64,000 bases of DNA from Madurella fahalii (GCA_029876055.1 CM056877.1:4960001-5024000), one strand, 5' to 3'. Positions 21,858 to 33,797 are shown, counted from the first letter of the stretch. Notes: a model not told the origin generated them from the sequence alone. A program made the numbers and translations.

Positions 21858-23682
21858 ATGCTCTTCATCGAGACAAACATCACCGCTGGCTCCTACCTCC
21901 TTATTTTGGGCGGCGGGGCTCTCTTATGTTATGTGATTTCCTCCGTCATCGCCTGGAGGCGCCTCCGCGAGTTCAATGGCCCTTTTTTAGGCTCCTTCTC
22001 GTACCTCTGGATCATGCGCGCCTGCGCCAGCGGGAGCATGGGTGTGCGTTTCGCCGCAGCGACCGCTCAGTACGGCTCAGGGCCCTCGTCGACGGTTCGC
22101 ATAGGCCCCAACGAGCTCATCACATCTGACCCGGAAGTCATCCGCCGCACGTCGGCCGCGCGGTCCAAGTACACCCGGTCCAACTGGTACCGGCTGAACA
22201 GCTTGGATGATCGGAGCGACGCCATGTTCAACACATGCGATACAGCCACCCACGACAGACTGAAAGCTCAGACGGCGGCTGGGTATACCGGCAAAGACAA
22301 TCCGCACCTCGAAGCCGAGATTGACTTTGTGGTAGGCCAGATGGTAGAAAAGATCCGGACGAAATATGCTGCCAGAGACCACAAGGAAAGGAGTAGAATG
22401 CCCATGTTTGACATAGCAACCATGGCCCAGTACTTCACATTGGACTCGATTGCCAGAGTTGCATTTGGCCAAGAGTTTGGCCTTGTCTGTCAAGAGAAGG
22501 ATATCTACGGTCATATCGATATGCTCTACGAGGTCGCCCCGGCGTCTGTATTCGTGAGCGGCGTCCCATACCTCAGGGCCATCATGGGGTCCAATTTGGT
22601 GCTCACGGTTGCTGGGCCAAAGCCAACTGATAAGAGAGGCTTGGGGAGGATCATGCGGTTCGTGGTAGTTCCGGCTCCTTCCATACTAGATACCCATCGC
22701 TGATTGACGAACCATAGCATCGGCCATGAAATTGTTCGGAAGCGGTGGGCGTCGGATGCCAAAGATAAAGAAGACATGCTGGTCTGTTATCAGCCAGAGA
22801 CGCAGCGCGAACCATGAACAGTTGCTTATTCGCGGTTACAGGGTTCCTTCATACGCCACGGTTTGACCAAGCGCGAATGCGAGAATGAATCGCTCTTCCA
22901 GATCGTCGCCGGCTCCGACACCACGGCCACGGCCATCCGCGTAGCCATGCTCTACCTCATGGCCACGCCGCTCGCCTACCGTGCTCTGCAGGCTGAGATC
23001 GACCAGGGCATCCGAAGCGGCAAGATCTCCAAGCCCATCACAAACGCCCAGGCTTTGGAGCTTCCGTACTTACAGGTGTGTCTTGCCTTGTGCTCAAAGA
23101 CGCAGCCCGGCATGAAGCTGACCGCAATGGCACAAATAACAGGCCGTCATCTACGAAGCTCTCCGCCTCCATCCCCCGTTCACAGGCCTCCCTTTCAAAG
23201 TCGTCCCCCCCGAGGGCGACACCATTGACGGCAAGCACGTCCCCGGCGGCACGCTCATCGCCCCTGTCTTCTGGGCCACCGGTCGACACACCGGCGTGTT
23301 CGGCGCCGACGCCGAGATATTCCGCCCGGAGAGATGGCTCGAGGATGGAGAAAGCGGCAGTGATGCCAAGGAGAGAATAGCTGAGATGCGGAGAGTGGCC
23401 GAGCTCGTGTTTGGCTATGGTCGGTGGGGCTGCGCAGGCAAGATGCTGGCGTACATGGAACTAAACAAGGTTTTGGTCGAGGTGAGTGCTGCTGATTTAC
23501 CGATCAAACACGTCAGTCAGCAATCCCACGGGCTGACAGCCGCACGCCCCCAGCTTCTGCGTCACTTTGACTTTCAGCTCGTATATCCCTTCCAGCCGTG
23601 GAAGAGCGCCAACTACAACTTGTTTTTGCAGAAGGAGATGTGGGTGAGCGTTCTATCGCGCGAGGCGGCGGCTGCCGAATGA
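21858..23682 (+). CDS. cytochrome P450, pisatin-demethylase-like
   Basis: Five exons, 21858..22657, 22718..22781, 22842..23075, 23143..23481 and 23554..23682, give 521 aa with consistent phases. An N-terminal membrane anchor spans about residues 8-34. P450 hallmarks are all present: the I-helix AGSDTT (311-316), the K-helix ExxR as EALR (E371, R374), the PERF-equivalent FRPERW, and the haem loop FGYGRWGCAGK with Cys463 as the thiolate ligand. Trp replaces the consensus Arg two residues before Cys; this RWxCAGK form is frequent in pisatin-demethylase-like fungal P450s. The protein should be ER-anchored and need a P450 reductase. Substrate is unknown, and no biosynthetic backbone gene is adjacent, so it is probably detoxifying or orphan. 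A Met-like start two codons upstream is GTG, not ATG. Confidence 0.93.
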
Positions 23683-24837
23683 AGCGACGTCTTTTCTGCG
23701 AAATGAGTCCCGGTCGAGGATCGGTACCAAAGGATTCGCGGAATGTTCTTAGGTTTCGTATCGATGCCGCTTTTCCGGAAGCCCAGTAATATCACCAGCG
23801 GGGATGGCAAATGCCACAACGGCCGGTTCCGAGATAACGGGGCAGGATTGCGGTCCACTGTTGGACGGAATCGACAAAACGGCCAGGAATGGGAAATTTG
23901 CCAGAGGCGCCGAGAAACGCGGTTGCAGCGGCGCTGCTGACGGACGAAACGCCAATTGCACTCGACTGCACTGCACAGGAAGGAACGGTCACTTTTCACG
24001 GGGCATCTGAACAGGTCATTTGATTTCGTTTCGTTTCTCGGTCTGACACGTCGCCAGACCTGTAGCTGCTGAGTAACCTCAGTCCCAGAGAATGCAAAAT
24101 TTCCGTTCTCCCTCTCAGCTGGCTCCGAGATGCAAGATCCTGATCGTCAACGATGAGCAGCCACTAGTCCTAGAATGGCTTCGCCCAGAAACGAACCTCG
24201 TCGCAGATTCAGGGGATCCCCCGGGCCTGGCTCGTGCACACGGCTGGCTATCCCGCTTTTGGCCTGACGGCCAGGGGCCGTCCCGGGTACCTGCCTTATC
24301 TCCACACCCCCCTTTACCCCTTCATCCGCCTTCCTCTTCCAGTTGCTGTGGCCGAGTCCGCTCTCTCTCCCCGTCGTCGCCAGCCCCTCGAGACATCCAT
24401 CTCTTGTGCTGCTACTGCACCTCGGCCTCCAGTCCACTCCTTTGAACTGACCCGTCACTCATTTTCGAAGCAAGCGCGTCTTGCTTGCCTGAACGGAGGC
24501 TTCCAAATCCTCTCATCGCCATTTCTGCGGTGTGCGCTCTTTTTTTTTCTCTTCGCCGCAGCTTGACTATCCTTCTCTTCATTTCTGCAGCTGGATTTTG
24601 TCAATTGATCCGCACCTGCTGTCCTTGTTGACCACCGCTCTTTTTCTCCTCCACTGCCGCAAGCATCGAAGTCCTGGCGACACCTGAGACGCGGACAGCG
24701 GTATGCAATCTTGACGCATTCAAGGCGAGAAACCAACCACTACTACATATCTCCCGGCCGCGACACCGACATCCAATCCGCCGTGGCTAATCCGCCCTAC
24801 CGCTGCCCTTTTGTCGCGATCCACAACCGCCCCCGCC
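23683..24837. promoter_or_regulatory. upstream region of the CRH gene
   Basis: No gene recognised. From about 24270 to 24690 the plus strand is strongly pyrimidine-rich with many TC runs, as in promoters and 5' UTRs of highly expressed fungal genes. This fits a long leader for the cell-wall enzyme gene. Confidence 0.55.
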
Positions 24838-26556
24838 ATGTGGCTACCCCGATTACTCCAGTCCCCAGCCATTGCGCTGCTGGCTTGGTCCACCATCGTC
24901 CGTAATGTCGCCGCCCAAGTCTCGACCCCCTGCTTTCCGATGAACAAGACGTGCCCGCCGGATCCGGCCTTTGGCATGGATGTCAACTTCCACTTCAACC
25001 AGACCCCGCGAGTCGAGGCCTGGGAAACGACCGTCGGCCCGGTGACATACGATGTAAATGATGGGGCGCTGTTCAGGATCACGAATATGGGCGACTCGCC
25101 GACCATCCGGACAAGGTTCTATTTCTTCTGGGGCCGCACCGAGATCTGGCTGAAGGCTGCCAGGGGCACCGGCGTCATCAGCTCCGTCATGTTCTTGAGC
25201 GATAACCTTGACGAGATTGACTGGGAGTTCTTTGGCAGCAACGAGACCGTCGCCCAGAGCAACTTTTTCGGAAAGGGCATCAACGACCACAGCGGTGCCG
25301 GCTACCATACTGTCCCCGGCGGTGTGCAGGACGACTACCACAACTATACCACCTACTGGACCAAAGATGCCCTCGATTTCTACATCGACGGCAACAAGGT
25401 CCGTACCCTGCTTCCCAGGGATGCGAACAACTCGTACACATATCCCCAGACGCCAATGCGCTTGTCGATCGGCATCTGGGCCGGCGGCGACCCAAGGATG
25501 CCTCCAGGAACGCGCGAGTGGGCCGGCGGCGACACAGACTATTCCCAGGGACCTTTCGACATGTGGGTCAGGAGCGCCCACGTCACCGACTTTAGCAGCG
25601 GAAGGGAATACGTGTACAGTGATAGGAGCGGCTCTTGGGAGAGCATCCGGATCGTTGAGTAAGTCTCGAAATCGCCCTGCCGCGGTCTTGTGCCGCCTGG
25701 CCCCGCTAACCGCCATCCCACGAACAGGGGGAACTCGACCATCAAGGAGGTTTTGAACGCGCCGCCGGAGAAGACACTTGCTGAAAAGTGGAACGAACTG
25801 CCCAATGGCGCCAAGATTGCAGTGTATGCAAGCGCTGCTGGCGTGGGAGCCGCCCTCATCGCTGTCGGTCTGCTTTACTGCATTCGACAGCGTCGCCGAG
25901 GCGCCCGCGAGGCTCGCGCTGCTGAGGCGAGGGCCGAGGCGGAGCGTCTGGAGCTCGAGCGATTCAAGAAGGCTGGCGTAGACCCTGACAGCTTCGTTAC
26001 CAACGCTACCGAATACAATGCCAAGGACATGCGCGATAACAGCCTCGGTGATAACAACAGCTACAGCGTACCGGCCTCACCCGTCGTGGCCGCATCCCCT
26101 CTCGGAGAGAAATGGGACTCCGCGTCAGCGGCGATGGCCGCCGGTATGGCAGGCGGCATGCGAAGCCCCATGCCGCTGCTCCACGACGGAGCGCAGTCGC
26201 CTCGCGTTGCGAGCCCCGGCCCTGGCTCCGGTATGTATTCGGATCGGGCAGCAAACACCAGATCGCCAGCCCCGTCCATGGTGAGCCCCACGCAGCAATA
26301 TGCACAGCAATCTGCGCACCGTAGCTTCACCAGTCCGAACCCCCAGATGCGTATGGGCTCTCCGGCGCCTTCGCAGCACGATTTTGGCGCCATGAATAGG
26401 GCAGCAAGCCCGGCGCAGCTCGCACACCCGCAGCCCCAGCGGAGCTTCACATCAGACGGGTACAGCGGCCAAGATGCGGGGCATGGCGGACAGGATGCTG
26501 GCTACCGGAACGGAGGGAGTCAGGACTACTGGGGCAATGGCGGCGGCTACCGTTGA
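24838..26556 (+). CDS. CRH-type GH16 cell-wall transglycosylase
   Basis: Exons 24838..25658 and 25728..26556 give 549 aa (GTAAGT donor, AACAG acceptor). A signal peptide ends near NVAAQ (about residue 27). The GH16 catalytic motif DEIDWE is at 125-130, with Glu126 as nucleophile and Glu130 as acid/base. Downstream family signatures include HNYTTYWTKDALDFYIDG and LSIGIWAGGD. CRH enzymes cross-link chitin to beta-glucans in the cell wall. Instead of an evident GPI signal, this protein has a single membrane span at about 302-325 (VYASAAGVGAALIAVGLLYC), a basic RQRRRGAREAR stop-transfer, a short charged helix, and a tail of about 200 Pro/Ser/Gly/Gln-rich residues. No CBM18 chitin-binding module is seen. 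Confidence 0.93.
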
Positions 26557-28024
26557 GGTCACCGGTTGGTAGATTGTTGATTTGGTCAGGGATGCAATCT
26601 AGGGACGGATCTGGTTTTCGCTCACTTTGTTTTGCTCTTGTTATGGCATGAACTTTCTTTTGGTTTGACGATCTTGCGCGCGCCCTCCGATGACGAGTTT
26701 TGTGGGGTCGATTCCATAGACGGGCTACAGGCAAGCATACTCTATGCGTGGCTTCATCTGTGTTATGACGCGTGCCTAACGACGGTCATTAAGCAAGTGT
26801 CTAATCTCACGTTGGGATTGGCGCCGTATCGGGATTCGGCGGCATGCCACTGGGGATCGAGCTCTGGTCAGTCGAGCATGCTTTGCGATACCCGTAGCTT
26901 TCTTTTTGCGTCACCTATTGGCGATGTTAATTATACCCTCGGTTATTCGTCCTTTCGCGCTTAGAGTCTAGTATGAAAAGGATACAGATCCTTTAGTGGA
27001 TACAAGAAGCGAGGGTCCTGTTATGCATGAATCGACGCTAACCTAAACTTGAGGGACTAATATGGATGTGTGCCCGGGGGGGGTGAATGGATTCATAATC
27101 CAAATGATTGTCATGCTTGATTGACGTGATGGGCTGCTTGGCCGGAGGTCGAGGAAAACAAGCAGCAACAGACGAGCTGGCACCTAGACAGCTCCTTGAT
27201 AGGCGCCGCATGAGAACTAGAGTGGCGCGGGAATGTATCGGGTAGGAGATGGGTAGGGCGGACCGTAGAAGGTCTAGGCTCAGGAACCAGGAGCGTCTTC
27301 AGGCAGAGGTTACCATTTCGTAAAGGACGCAACAGAAATGACAAGTAGTTAACGCGCGCTTCCGTTCGGAAGCTATAGGTGCCCCCTTCTGTTCTCATAG
27401 TCGTGGTAGTTCCTTGTTGGAAGAGAGACAAGCAATACAAGCTTGAAATTCTCGGGTAATGCTCCACAACTCCTTGGTTCTTTGACGCCACTTGATAGAG
27501 GGTTGGCCCTCGTTTTACTGAAAAAGAGCGGTTTGCTATTGGAGCATCTCATAACTGTAAATAGGCTCCTCTACAGTGATAAGACTTTTACATTAGCAAC
27601 CAAGGTAACTTGACTCTTATTTTTCAAAGTTATCTCCGCAAGGAAGGGGTTGTCTGTCATAGTTACCTCCTTGATCCCTATTAGGTATCTTGCTCTGGCA
27701 CTGGGAAACATGGTGACGGCCGGGGAGTATTCAAGATGCACAGTTTGTCAGTCGGAATTCCCAGAAGTGACAACTACTAGCTTTAGAAGGTTTAAGTCAC
27801 GACGCAGTCTGCAAACACACCATGTTCGAACCCTAGTTCGTGTACACTACGCGACGTGGCTCTCATTAATTAGCACTGTAGTGCATCTATCATTAGCAGT
27901 GCGTGAACAACACAGTTTGGCATTTGGCGCAAATATGCCGGCCTCGGTGTGGATGCATTGTCCGTATATGAATAAATTCTCCATACCGCATCACCAACCA
28001 GATCAGAGGATAGATTGGCTGCCT
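26557..28024. other. intergenic region, no gene seen
   Basis: This holds the 3' flank of the CRH gene and the 5' flank of tRNA-Lys. ORFs at 26632-26964 and 27111-27491 have no motifs. A G9 run lies near 27068. No repeat family was recognised. Confidence 0.5.
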
Positions 28025-28114
28025 GCCCGGCTAGCTCAATCGGTAGAGCGTGAGACTCTTAAAGATTCTCCCGAATTAATCTCAAGGTTGTGGGTTCGAC
28101 CCCCACGTCGGGCT
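28025..28114 (+). tRNA. tRNA-Lys(CUU) with intron
   Basis: The acceptor GCCCGGC pairs with GTCGGGC. The anticodon stem TGAGA/TCTCA closes a CTCTTAA loop, giving anticodon CTT at 28058-28060. The intron is 28062-28078 (17 nt) at the canonical 37/38 position. The T arm is TGGG-TTCGAC-CCCCA (B box). The internal promoters are intact and a T5 run follows at 28137. Confidence 0.93.
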
Positions 28115-28136
28115 CAATTCCCGTCTGTATCTTCTC

Positions 28137-28141
28137 TTTTT
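28137..28141 (+). terminator. RNA polymerase III terminator of tRNA-Lys
   Basis: The first run of five T downstream of the mature tRNA 3' end, 23 nt after it. Confidence 0.7.
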
Positions 28142-28165
28142 CTTTTCCTCCCTTTCTGATCTCTC

Positions 28166-28262
28166 CCTTTTTTTATTTTTATTTTTATTTTATTTTCTGT
28201 TCTATTCTCTTTGTTTGTTTATTTTATTTTATTTTATTTTATTTTTATTATTTTATATTTTT
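28166..28262 (+). repeat. T-rich / (ATTTT)n tract
   Basis: A T-dominated low-complexity stretch with tandem TTTTA pentamers around 28221-28250, immediately downstream of the tRNA-Lys terminator. Confidence 0.85.
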
Positions 28263-31200
28263 GCGTTTAGTTCCGGTTCCCTTTGCACAGGTTCTTTTCG
28301 AGTGTTATGCTTCTCTCTTCACCTCGGGTTCCGGTTTCTCGTTCCCTTGTATGCGTATTCTGTCGATTTATCGCTTTTAGATCTTGTTTTCCGTGTAAAT
28401 TAGATTACTTCTATTATCTTACGTAGGTTGTTTAGTTCATATATGTTATTTAACCTGTCCACATGTTGTGCCGTATAAAGTAAGCAAAACCCAAGGATAG
28501 CTACGTCGACTCTTGAACATGTGCAACTCCAATGTCCTTTTTTTGGGGAACATCGCTATGTCCAACGTAGCCTTATTTCCGCCCGGTGCCACTCTTGGGC
28601 GGGTTGATCAACGACAACAGACAGAACTGCCAGATTGGGTAGCCGATCTCCTAAGAAGAAATGAGAGACAGGTGCACGCCGCCATAGTGGATACATGTTA
28701 GGTAACTGCTAACGAGCTGGGGATCTCACTGGCAATTACTTGCCCCGGACATACCTCGGTCTGCTAAGCCCTAAATCAAGTCGGAAGAAAAGCTCCCGAG
28801 TCAGCCCAAAGCCACTTAATACTCGGACGGGCACGGTCAACCTACCATAGGGCTGGTACCCCTCTCCCCCCTGTATTGTGAACACCCTTGTCATGGATTC
28901 GTCTGTCTCACGCCTCTGTGTCTCGCACTTGCTTCTCTTGGCCAATGGCGGTTGATGGAGGGCTTTCCGGTGCTTGAATGTGGATGGGACGTGGCGCAGA
29001 GCAGGGCGCCGTTAAGGGCGGATCCTGCATTCATTCAATTCTCCTGTGGCCTTTGTCTTGCCTCAATGACCGAGGATGAGATGTAGTGCGAGATCAGTTG
29101 ATCCAAAATGCATGGGAACACGACAGAGATCTGCGTCAGGTGGGAATCCTGAAGGCGGTGGTTGGACCTATGGCACCGTAGGGACGGTTGATTTGGGGGA
29201 GGCGAAACCAAGCCATGATGCAGGAAAATGTTGGTTTGTGGCTGATCCCGATAAACAGCCCAGTGGGGAAAGAATGTAAGATCGGAGAGGCATGTACCAG
29301 TCCATAGAAAGCATGTATGTACTCGTGACAACTCATCGGGGAATTTTTCTTTTCGATAGCGAGACCTGGATCGTAAAGGATGGGAATGCACAAAATTTCG
29401 ATGGGGCCGGATTAGTGTCGCCATCCCAAGCTCCAACGTGCTGGGCCCGGTAGAAGCGGTTCCTGGGGTCTGAACGTGTGGCTGAGGATCTTCAAGCATT
29501 AGAAAAACAATATGATTGTGGCGAATGAACTCGTCATGGGCATGCATGCCATCGACCAATGCGGCTGGAGACGATGCCGATCAGGGCGGCTCGCAACCGA
29601 AGGGTTAGGGGAACTGGGACGAATCGACGATTGGCGCTGAGCCGATGCTGTGGTCTGAACAATCGTGGCAGCAGCGGTTGCGAACCTGTGTGGTTCCTCG
29701 GTGCCGACTTGGCGCGGTGCTCCCCACAGCTTGCCAATCAGAATTTGACCTCGGAACGTAGGCTGCTCGGGAAGCCGCAAGAAATCTAGAACCGTCCAGA
29801 ATCGAGAGAACGCTGCACACGACATTGCATGATGGGATTTGTGTCTTTTCCGTTCAACGGCGAATCAGGCGGGACAATTAGCCGATTCAGCATTCCTGAC
29901 ATCCAATGGGCGGGATGCGAGGGCACGAGAAAGCAGCCCGCTGGGCCAGCAAGCGTCAGCTGGAGCATCCCGCACAGCCAAAGCATATTGTTCTTGCAAG
30001 CATACGTCGACACGTTCGCGTCCCGGTGCATTGCGCCAGCACGGATTCGGAGCGCTTGCGTTGTTCCCAGACGCCATCCATCTCAGGAGAAGTCCGACTG
30101 TACAGTACATGTAGCAAACGGCGCTCCACCGGATAGTGATACCTGTTGACCGGTGGCCAGCTCACCGACTCAGACGTAGCAGGACTCACCGGTGGGTCCG
30201 CGGCGTTCGTATCTTAGTGTTCATGAGATGCCGAGAAATTAAGGCTGGGGAATCGCCAGCCCCCGGGCGCCCAAGTCGGTTTCGGTTGGCATCCGCTACT
30301 CCTCCATACATACCAAGGACAATCCATCCAGGGACATTTTACGACGGGATGAAGGCAGGCCGGACAGAGGCTGGGCAACATACCTTACCAGATAGCTCTT
30401 CAAGATGCCCAAAGCAGTGCCGAGGTGTGAACGGTTGAGACTAGCGGTGGGCGGGAGTTTCCGCACTGTCAAACGGTTCCGGTCATGGGCGCCAGGGACC
30501 CAGAGCGCTTGGCCTCGAGAAGCTTGTATCCGGGATCCGCTGGAACCGCTGTTGTTTGTTGTTCAGCCTCCGGCCGTGCTATCACTTGGATGTGTAGCTG
30601 TCCTAAGTTGCTCGGTAAGGCGAGCGGTTGGTGTGATGGTCTAGACCAATCTAGTAGCTGATGGGCTTTGCACGGATTTTCCAATTTTCTCCCTCAGGGT
30701 CCAATGCGGGGCTCGTTTAGAGCGGGACAGTCTTAATCGAGGGGCGGGAAGCTCAGCGCCACGATCCTGGCTGAGCGACAGCAAAGCAAGGAAACGCTTC
30801 CAGCATTCAGGGTCGGGAGGAGGAAGCGAGTGTTGTCAAGCCGTAGATCCGGCATTGTCAATCCCGGACGACGCAAACTCGAGGTCTCGACGCCGACCGG
30901 GTCACCCGACCTGCCATCTGTTCCCTGGATCTTGCTGGAATCAGCTGGATAGATGTGTTGGGGGGGTGGGGTGCACACAAGGGAGCTGCGGGTTCTCGCG
31001 CAAGCGAAGCCCTGCCAGCCTGAGGGGAACCTGCAGGGTACTGGTACACCTCCCGAAGTCCGTCACAGGGTAGCTTCCGACTGGATCGCCTTCGACTTTT
31101 GGGATTTAGAGATCTACATCTAAACCACCTGCGCATAGCCCGGTGTGACGCTTGAGCGAGACATACGCCCCTTCTCCAGAGGCAATGCGCTGTTGCAGAA

Positions 31201-32164
31201 GCACCAGCTTGCAAGTCGAGGCGTGTTCGAGGAAACAGGGCTTGCGCTGAGACGGCCCTTCTTGGCAGAGACTGCCAGCATCTGTCAAGCCCTGGTAAAC
31301 TGACTATGTCACAATAGTAAACCGACCGTGTCTCGACGCGGCGCCATATCGTACGAAAAGTACCGAGATATCCGGGGCCGCAGTGTCGTTGCTAACGCAG
31401 AAATGAATTTCAAACGCCCATGTAGATCCCCACGGGGCTGAAGAGCGATGGGGAACCCTAACCCTGTAGCTGCCTATCCGGTCCCTGCATCTCGGATTCA
31501 CCAGAAGACAGGGACCCATGCGTCGTTTTACCGAAGCGACATAGTTGCTTTACTAGGCTCAGATCTTGCAGGCAGTTCTGTGTCCGGAACAAAAGGTCCG
31601 GAGGGCAGCAAGGTACCACATTTTGACGCTGTCATGCTGGAGAGGTTCTGGTAGCAGCAAAATAGCACTGCGGATCGCGGATGCGAATTGTCAACCGCTC
31701 TGCATTCAGGATGCCTATTTTGTCCCCTAGCGGCCCGCAATCTTTCCCTTTCAGGTATTGCTTTTACATGCCACAACGGTTCGAGTTTGCCGCAGGGTTT
31801 CCAGGGACACCCTCAGCAGGTGATTGAGACGTCCGTAGTGGCAATACGCACCTGTTTCGCAGTGCCAAGCTTTCCTCCCGATAGGTACCACCCATACCAT
31901 CAGTTGGGGTCTCTCCCCAACGGGGCTCGACTTACTTCTCCCCCCTCCCCCTTATTCACAACAACATCAGACAACACCGGGTTTCCCCGCCAAGCAGCTT
32001 CCAGCTCCTTCCCGAAACATACCAATTCGTATAAAGCTACACCTAAGGAGAGAAGCAAAATCACCGCTAGCAGCAGCCCATGTCCCCCGAAGGCTCTGGA
32101 CCACGACAGCCGCGCACGAAACCACCTATCGTCTTTGCTGTGATTCCTGGGTCGCCCAATTTTA

Positions 32165-32365
32165 ATGTGCACTGAGCACATTACCAGTGACTGCCCAGCT
32201 TGCGGGAAGGACTACCTTGTCTATGTCGAGTTCTGCAAGGACTTTCACCCGCCGATGGTGAGCTGCCCTCAAGGGACCGTCGTTGCCCGCATTGCCATGG
32301 AAGAAGGGGGCTGCCCAAGTCCCGTCTGTCCAAACAGCAGGAGCGGCGGTTGTTCGGTGATGTAG
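32165..32365 (+). CDS. candidate small Cys-rich protein with CaaX-like end
   Basis: A single-exon ORF of 66 aa with eight cysteines at residues 2, 10, 13, 24, 34, 50, 55 and 63. It contains a CPACGK zinc-ribbon-like pair and a second CPSPVC pair, so zinc binding is plausible. It ends in CSVM, which fits a CaaX prenylation box with Met favouring farnesylation. There is no signal peptide. Very small Cys-rich fungal proteins beginning MC occur widely and are unannotated, but I cannot name a family. A 31-codon upstream ORF (32077..32172) starts in the leader and overlaps this ATG in another frame. It converges on the epimerase gene with 89 bp between them. Expression is unproven. Confidence 0.5.
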   Translation: MCTEHITSDCPACGKDYLVYVEFCKDFHPPMVSCPQGTVVARIAMEEGGCPSPVCPNSRSGGCSVM

Positions 32366-32454
32366 AGGAAGGGGGGCGGGGGAAGAAGGCAAGGACGGGC
32401 TCGGACCTTTTCACTGACATTCGACGAACCATTGGCGCCGTGCGCGCTTCCTCC

Positions 32455-33797
32455 TCAGAGCTTCAGCCCGTTGTGATCGACCTCGACAATCTGATCCACG
32501 CCCTCGTACTCCGGAAGGTCGAAGTCGTACTTTTTTGCGATTGCCGGCGTGACAAACCTGGCCCGCACCGGTCAGCCCTACCAACACAAAACGCCCGGCA
32601 GAGCGCAGACGTGGTACGTACCGCCCGCCGACGAAGTGACGGCCTTTGAAATACTTGACCAGAGGTTTGGGCGCCGTCAGGCTGACAAGAAAATTAGGGT
32701 GAAAGTTGCTGCCAACCCCTGACTTGGGAGGACCCTCTTCGATATCCCAGGAGGATGGAGCGTCGACCGAGGTGATGGGGACCTTGGTTTCGGCCATGGC
32801 CTGTATGACGGCTGGAAATGGTTCACGGACCTCGCCAGAGAAGCTGAAGCCTTCGCTGATTTAGCTGCAAGACAAACGACGGAAGCGGGGGCAAGTCGGG
32901 GATGGGAAGATCAAAGAGGAGGACCAGAGCACGAACCGAATATGGCATCGATAATGTGGTCAGTTGACTGCAGCGCAGTCGGGAAATCGTCCACGAAAGG
33001 GATGTCGAGGTCCTCCAGCTGCTTGGCTAGTCGCTACGAACACGAATAAGCGACATGCGGATGAGACTGTGGGGGCAATTCATGACAGCATGTACACGAG
33101 AGCTGCTCTGGTCACCCCAACAGGATGCGGCCATTATTGAAAGAGATATGGATCCAACTCTTGAAATGATAAAGCTAATGTGAAGTGATCCATACATAGG
33201 GGCAACTTTGCGAATTGTGAGGACGGAGGCTGGGGCTGAAGAGACGACTTGGAAGAGAGAAATCGTTCTCACCTGATAGAGATCATTCTTGCTTCGTTTT
33301 GGGTAGTAGATTGTGGGTTGGTAACCGTAATGACAGAGATGGCGGGCGGCGACAAGGCCATCACCCCCTGAGCCGCTTGTTAGTGAGCGCACTGGCCAAG
33401 GCCCAAGTAAACAAACCACTGGTCGACTAACCATTGTTGCCAGGGCCGACGGCAACCAAGACTCTCCTCCCTCTGCCGATAGGATGAACTCGGTAGACTT
33501 TACGGGTATGTTAGCTAGAGATCAAACTGATAATTGAGTCTTAATATTTTTCTCTAACAGACCAGCTTGTGACACGGAGAGACCGGCGAGCTCCATGAGC
33601 TGGTCGATGGAGAAAGCCCCGGTGCTCATAAGCTCCCGGTCGAGAGCTGCCGCCGCTTTTGCTGAAAGTGTCTGGGTATCATTGAAAAGGTCAGAAGCCT
33701 AGTCTCCAAAACCGAGCGGGGGAGGGTGATCGGCGCAAGCCATCTTCTCAAAACATCACCATCTCGGCAACGCAACCTGGCGTACCTTCAAGGCCAT
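32455..33797 (-). CDS. nnr1: NAD(P)H-hydrate epimerase
   Basis: Seven exons, 33797..33786, 33671..33563, 33497..33432, 33367..33273, 33033..32937, 32850..32622 and 32557..32455, give 236 aa, close to the usual length of about 240. All six introns have GT..AG ends and agree in phase; the first exon is only 12 nt (MALK). YjeF_N hallmarks are GPGNNGGDGL at 58-67, IIDAIFGFSFSGEVR, and SVDAPSSWDIEEG, followed by the substrate-pocket segment KYFKGRHFVGGRFV. The enzyme re-epimerises R- to S-NAD(P)HX so the ATP/ADP-dependent dehydratase can repair it, a metabolite-damage pathway active in cytosol and mitochondria. The gene is divergent from MRPS16, with 391 bp between starts. Confidence 0.92.

Larger units (their letters stand above)
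28115..32164. other. 4-kb gene-free region
   Basis: No recognisable protein gene or RNA was found in about 4 kb. Many short ORFs overlap on both strands, for example 29035-29559 and 30858-31214, but none has motifs, a signal peptide or credible introns. A single CCCTAACCCTG at about 31454 is too short to be telomeric. The last 250 bp are pyrimidine-rich and may be the leader of the small Cys-rich ORF. Confidence 0.5.

Noticed and set aside
24853..25716. 287-aa minus-strand ORF over the CRH gene
   Set aside because: Mirror frame of a clearly coding GH16 exon; no motif of its own.
21858..26556. P450 plus neighbours as a secondary-metabolite cluster
   Set aside because: No polyketide synthase, NRPS, terpene cyclase or prenyltransferase is nearby; the next gene is a cell-wall enzyme.
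29035..29559. 174-aa minus-strand ORF
   Set aside because: Low-information composition with scattered His/Pro, no motifs, and competing ORFs on the opposite strand.
31454..31464. Telomere-like CCCTAACCCTG
   Set aside because: Less than two full repeat units; not evidence of an internal telomeric tract.
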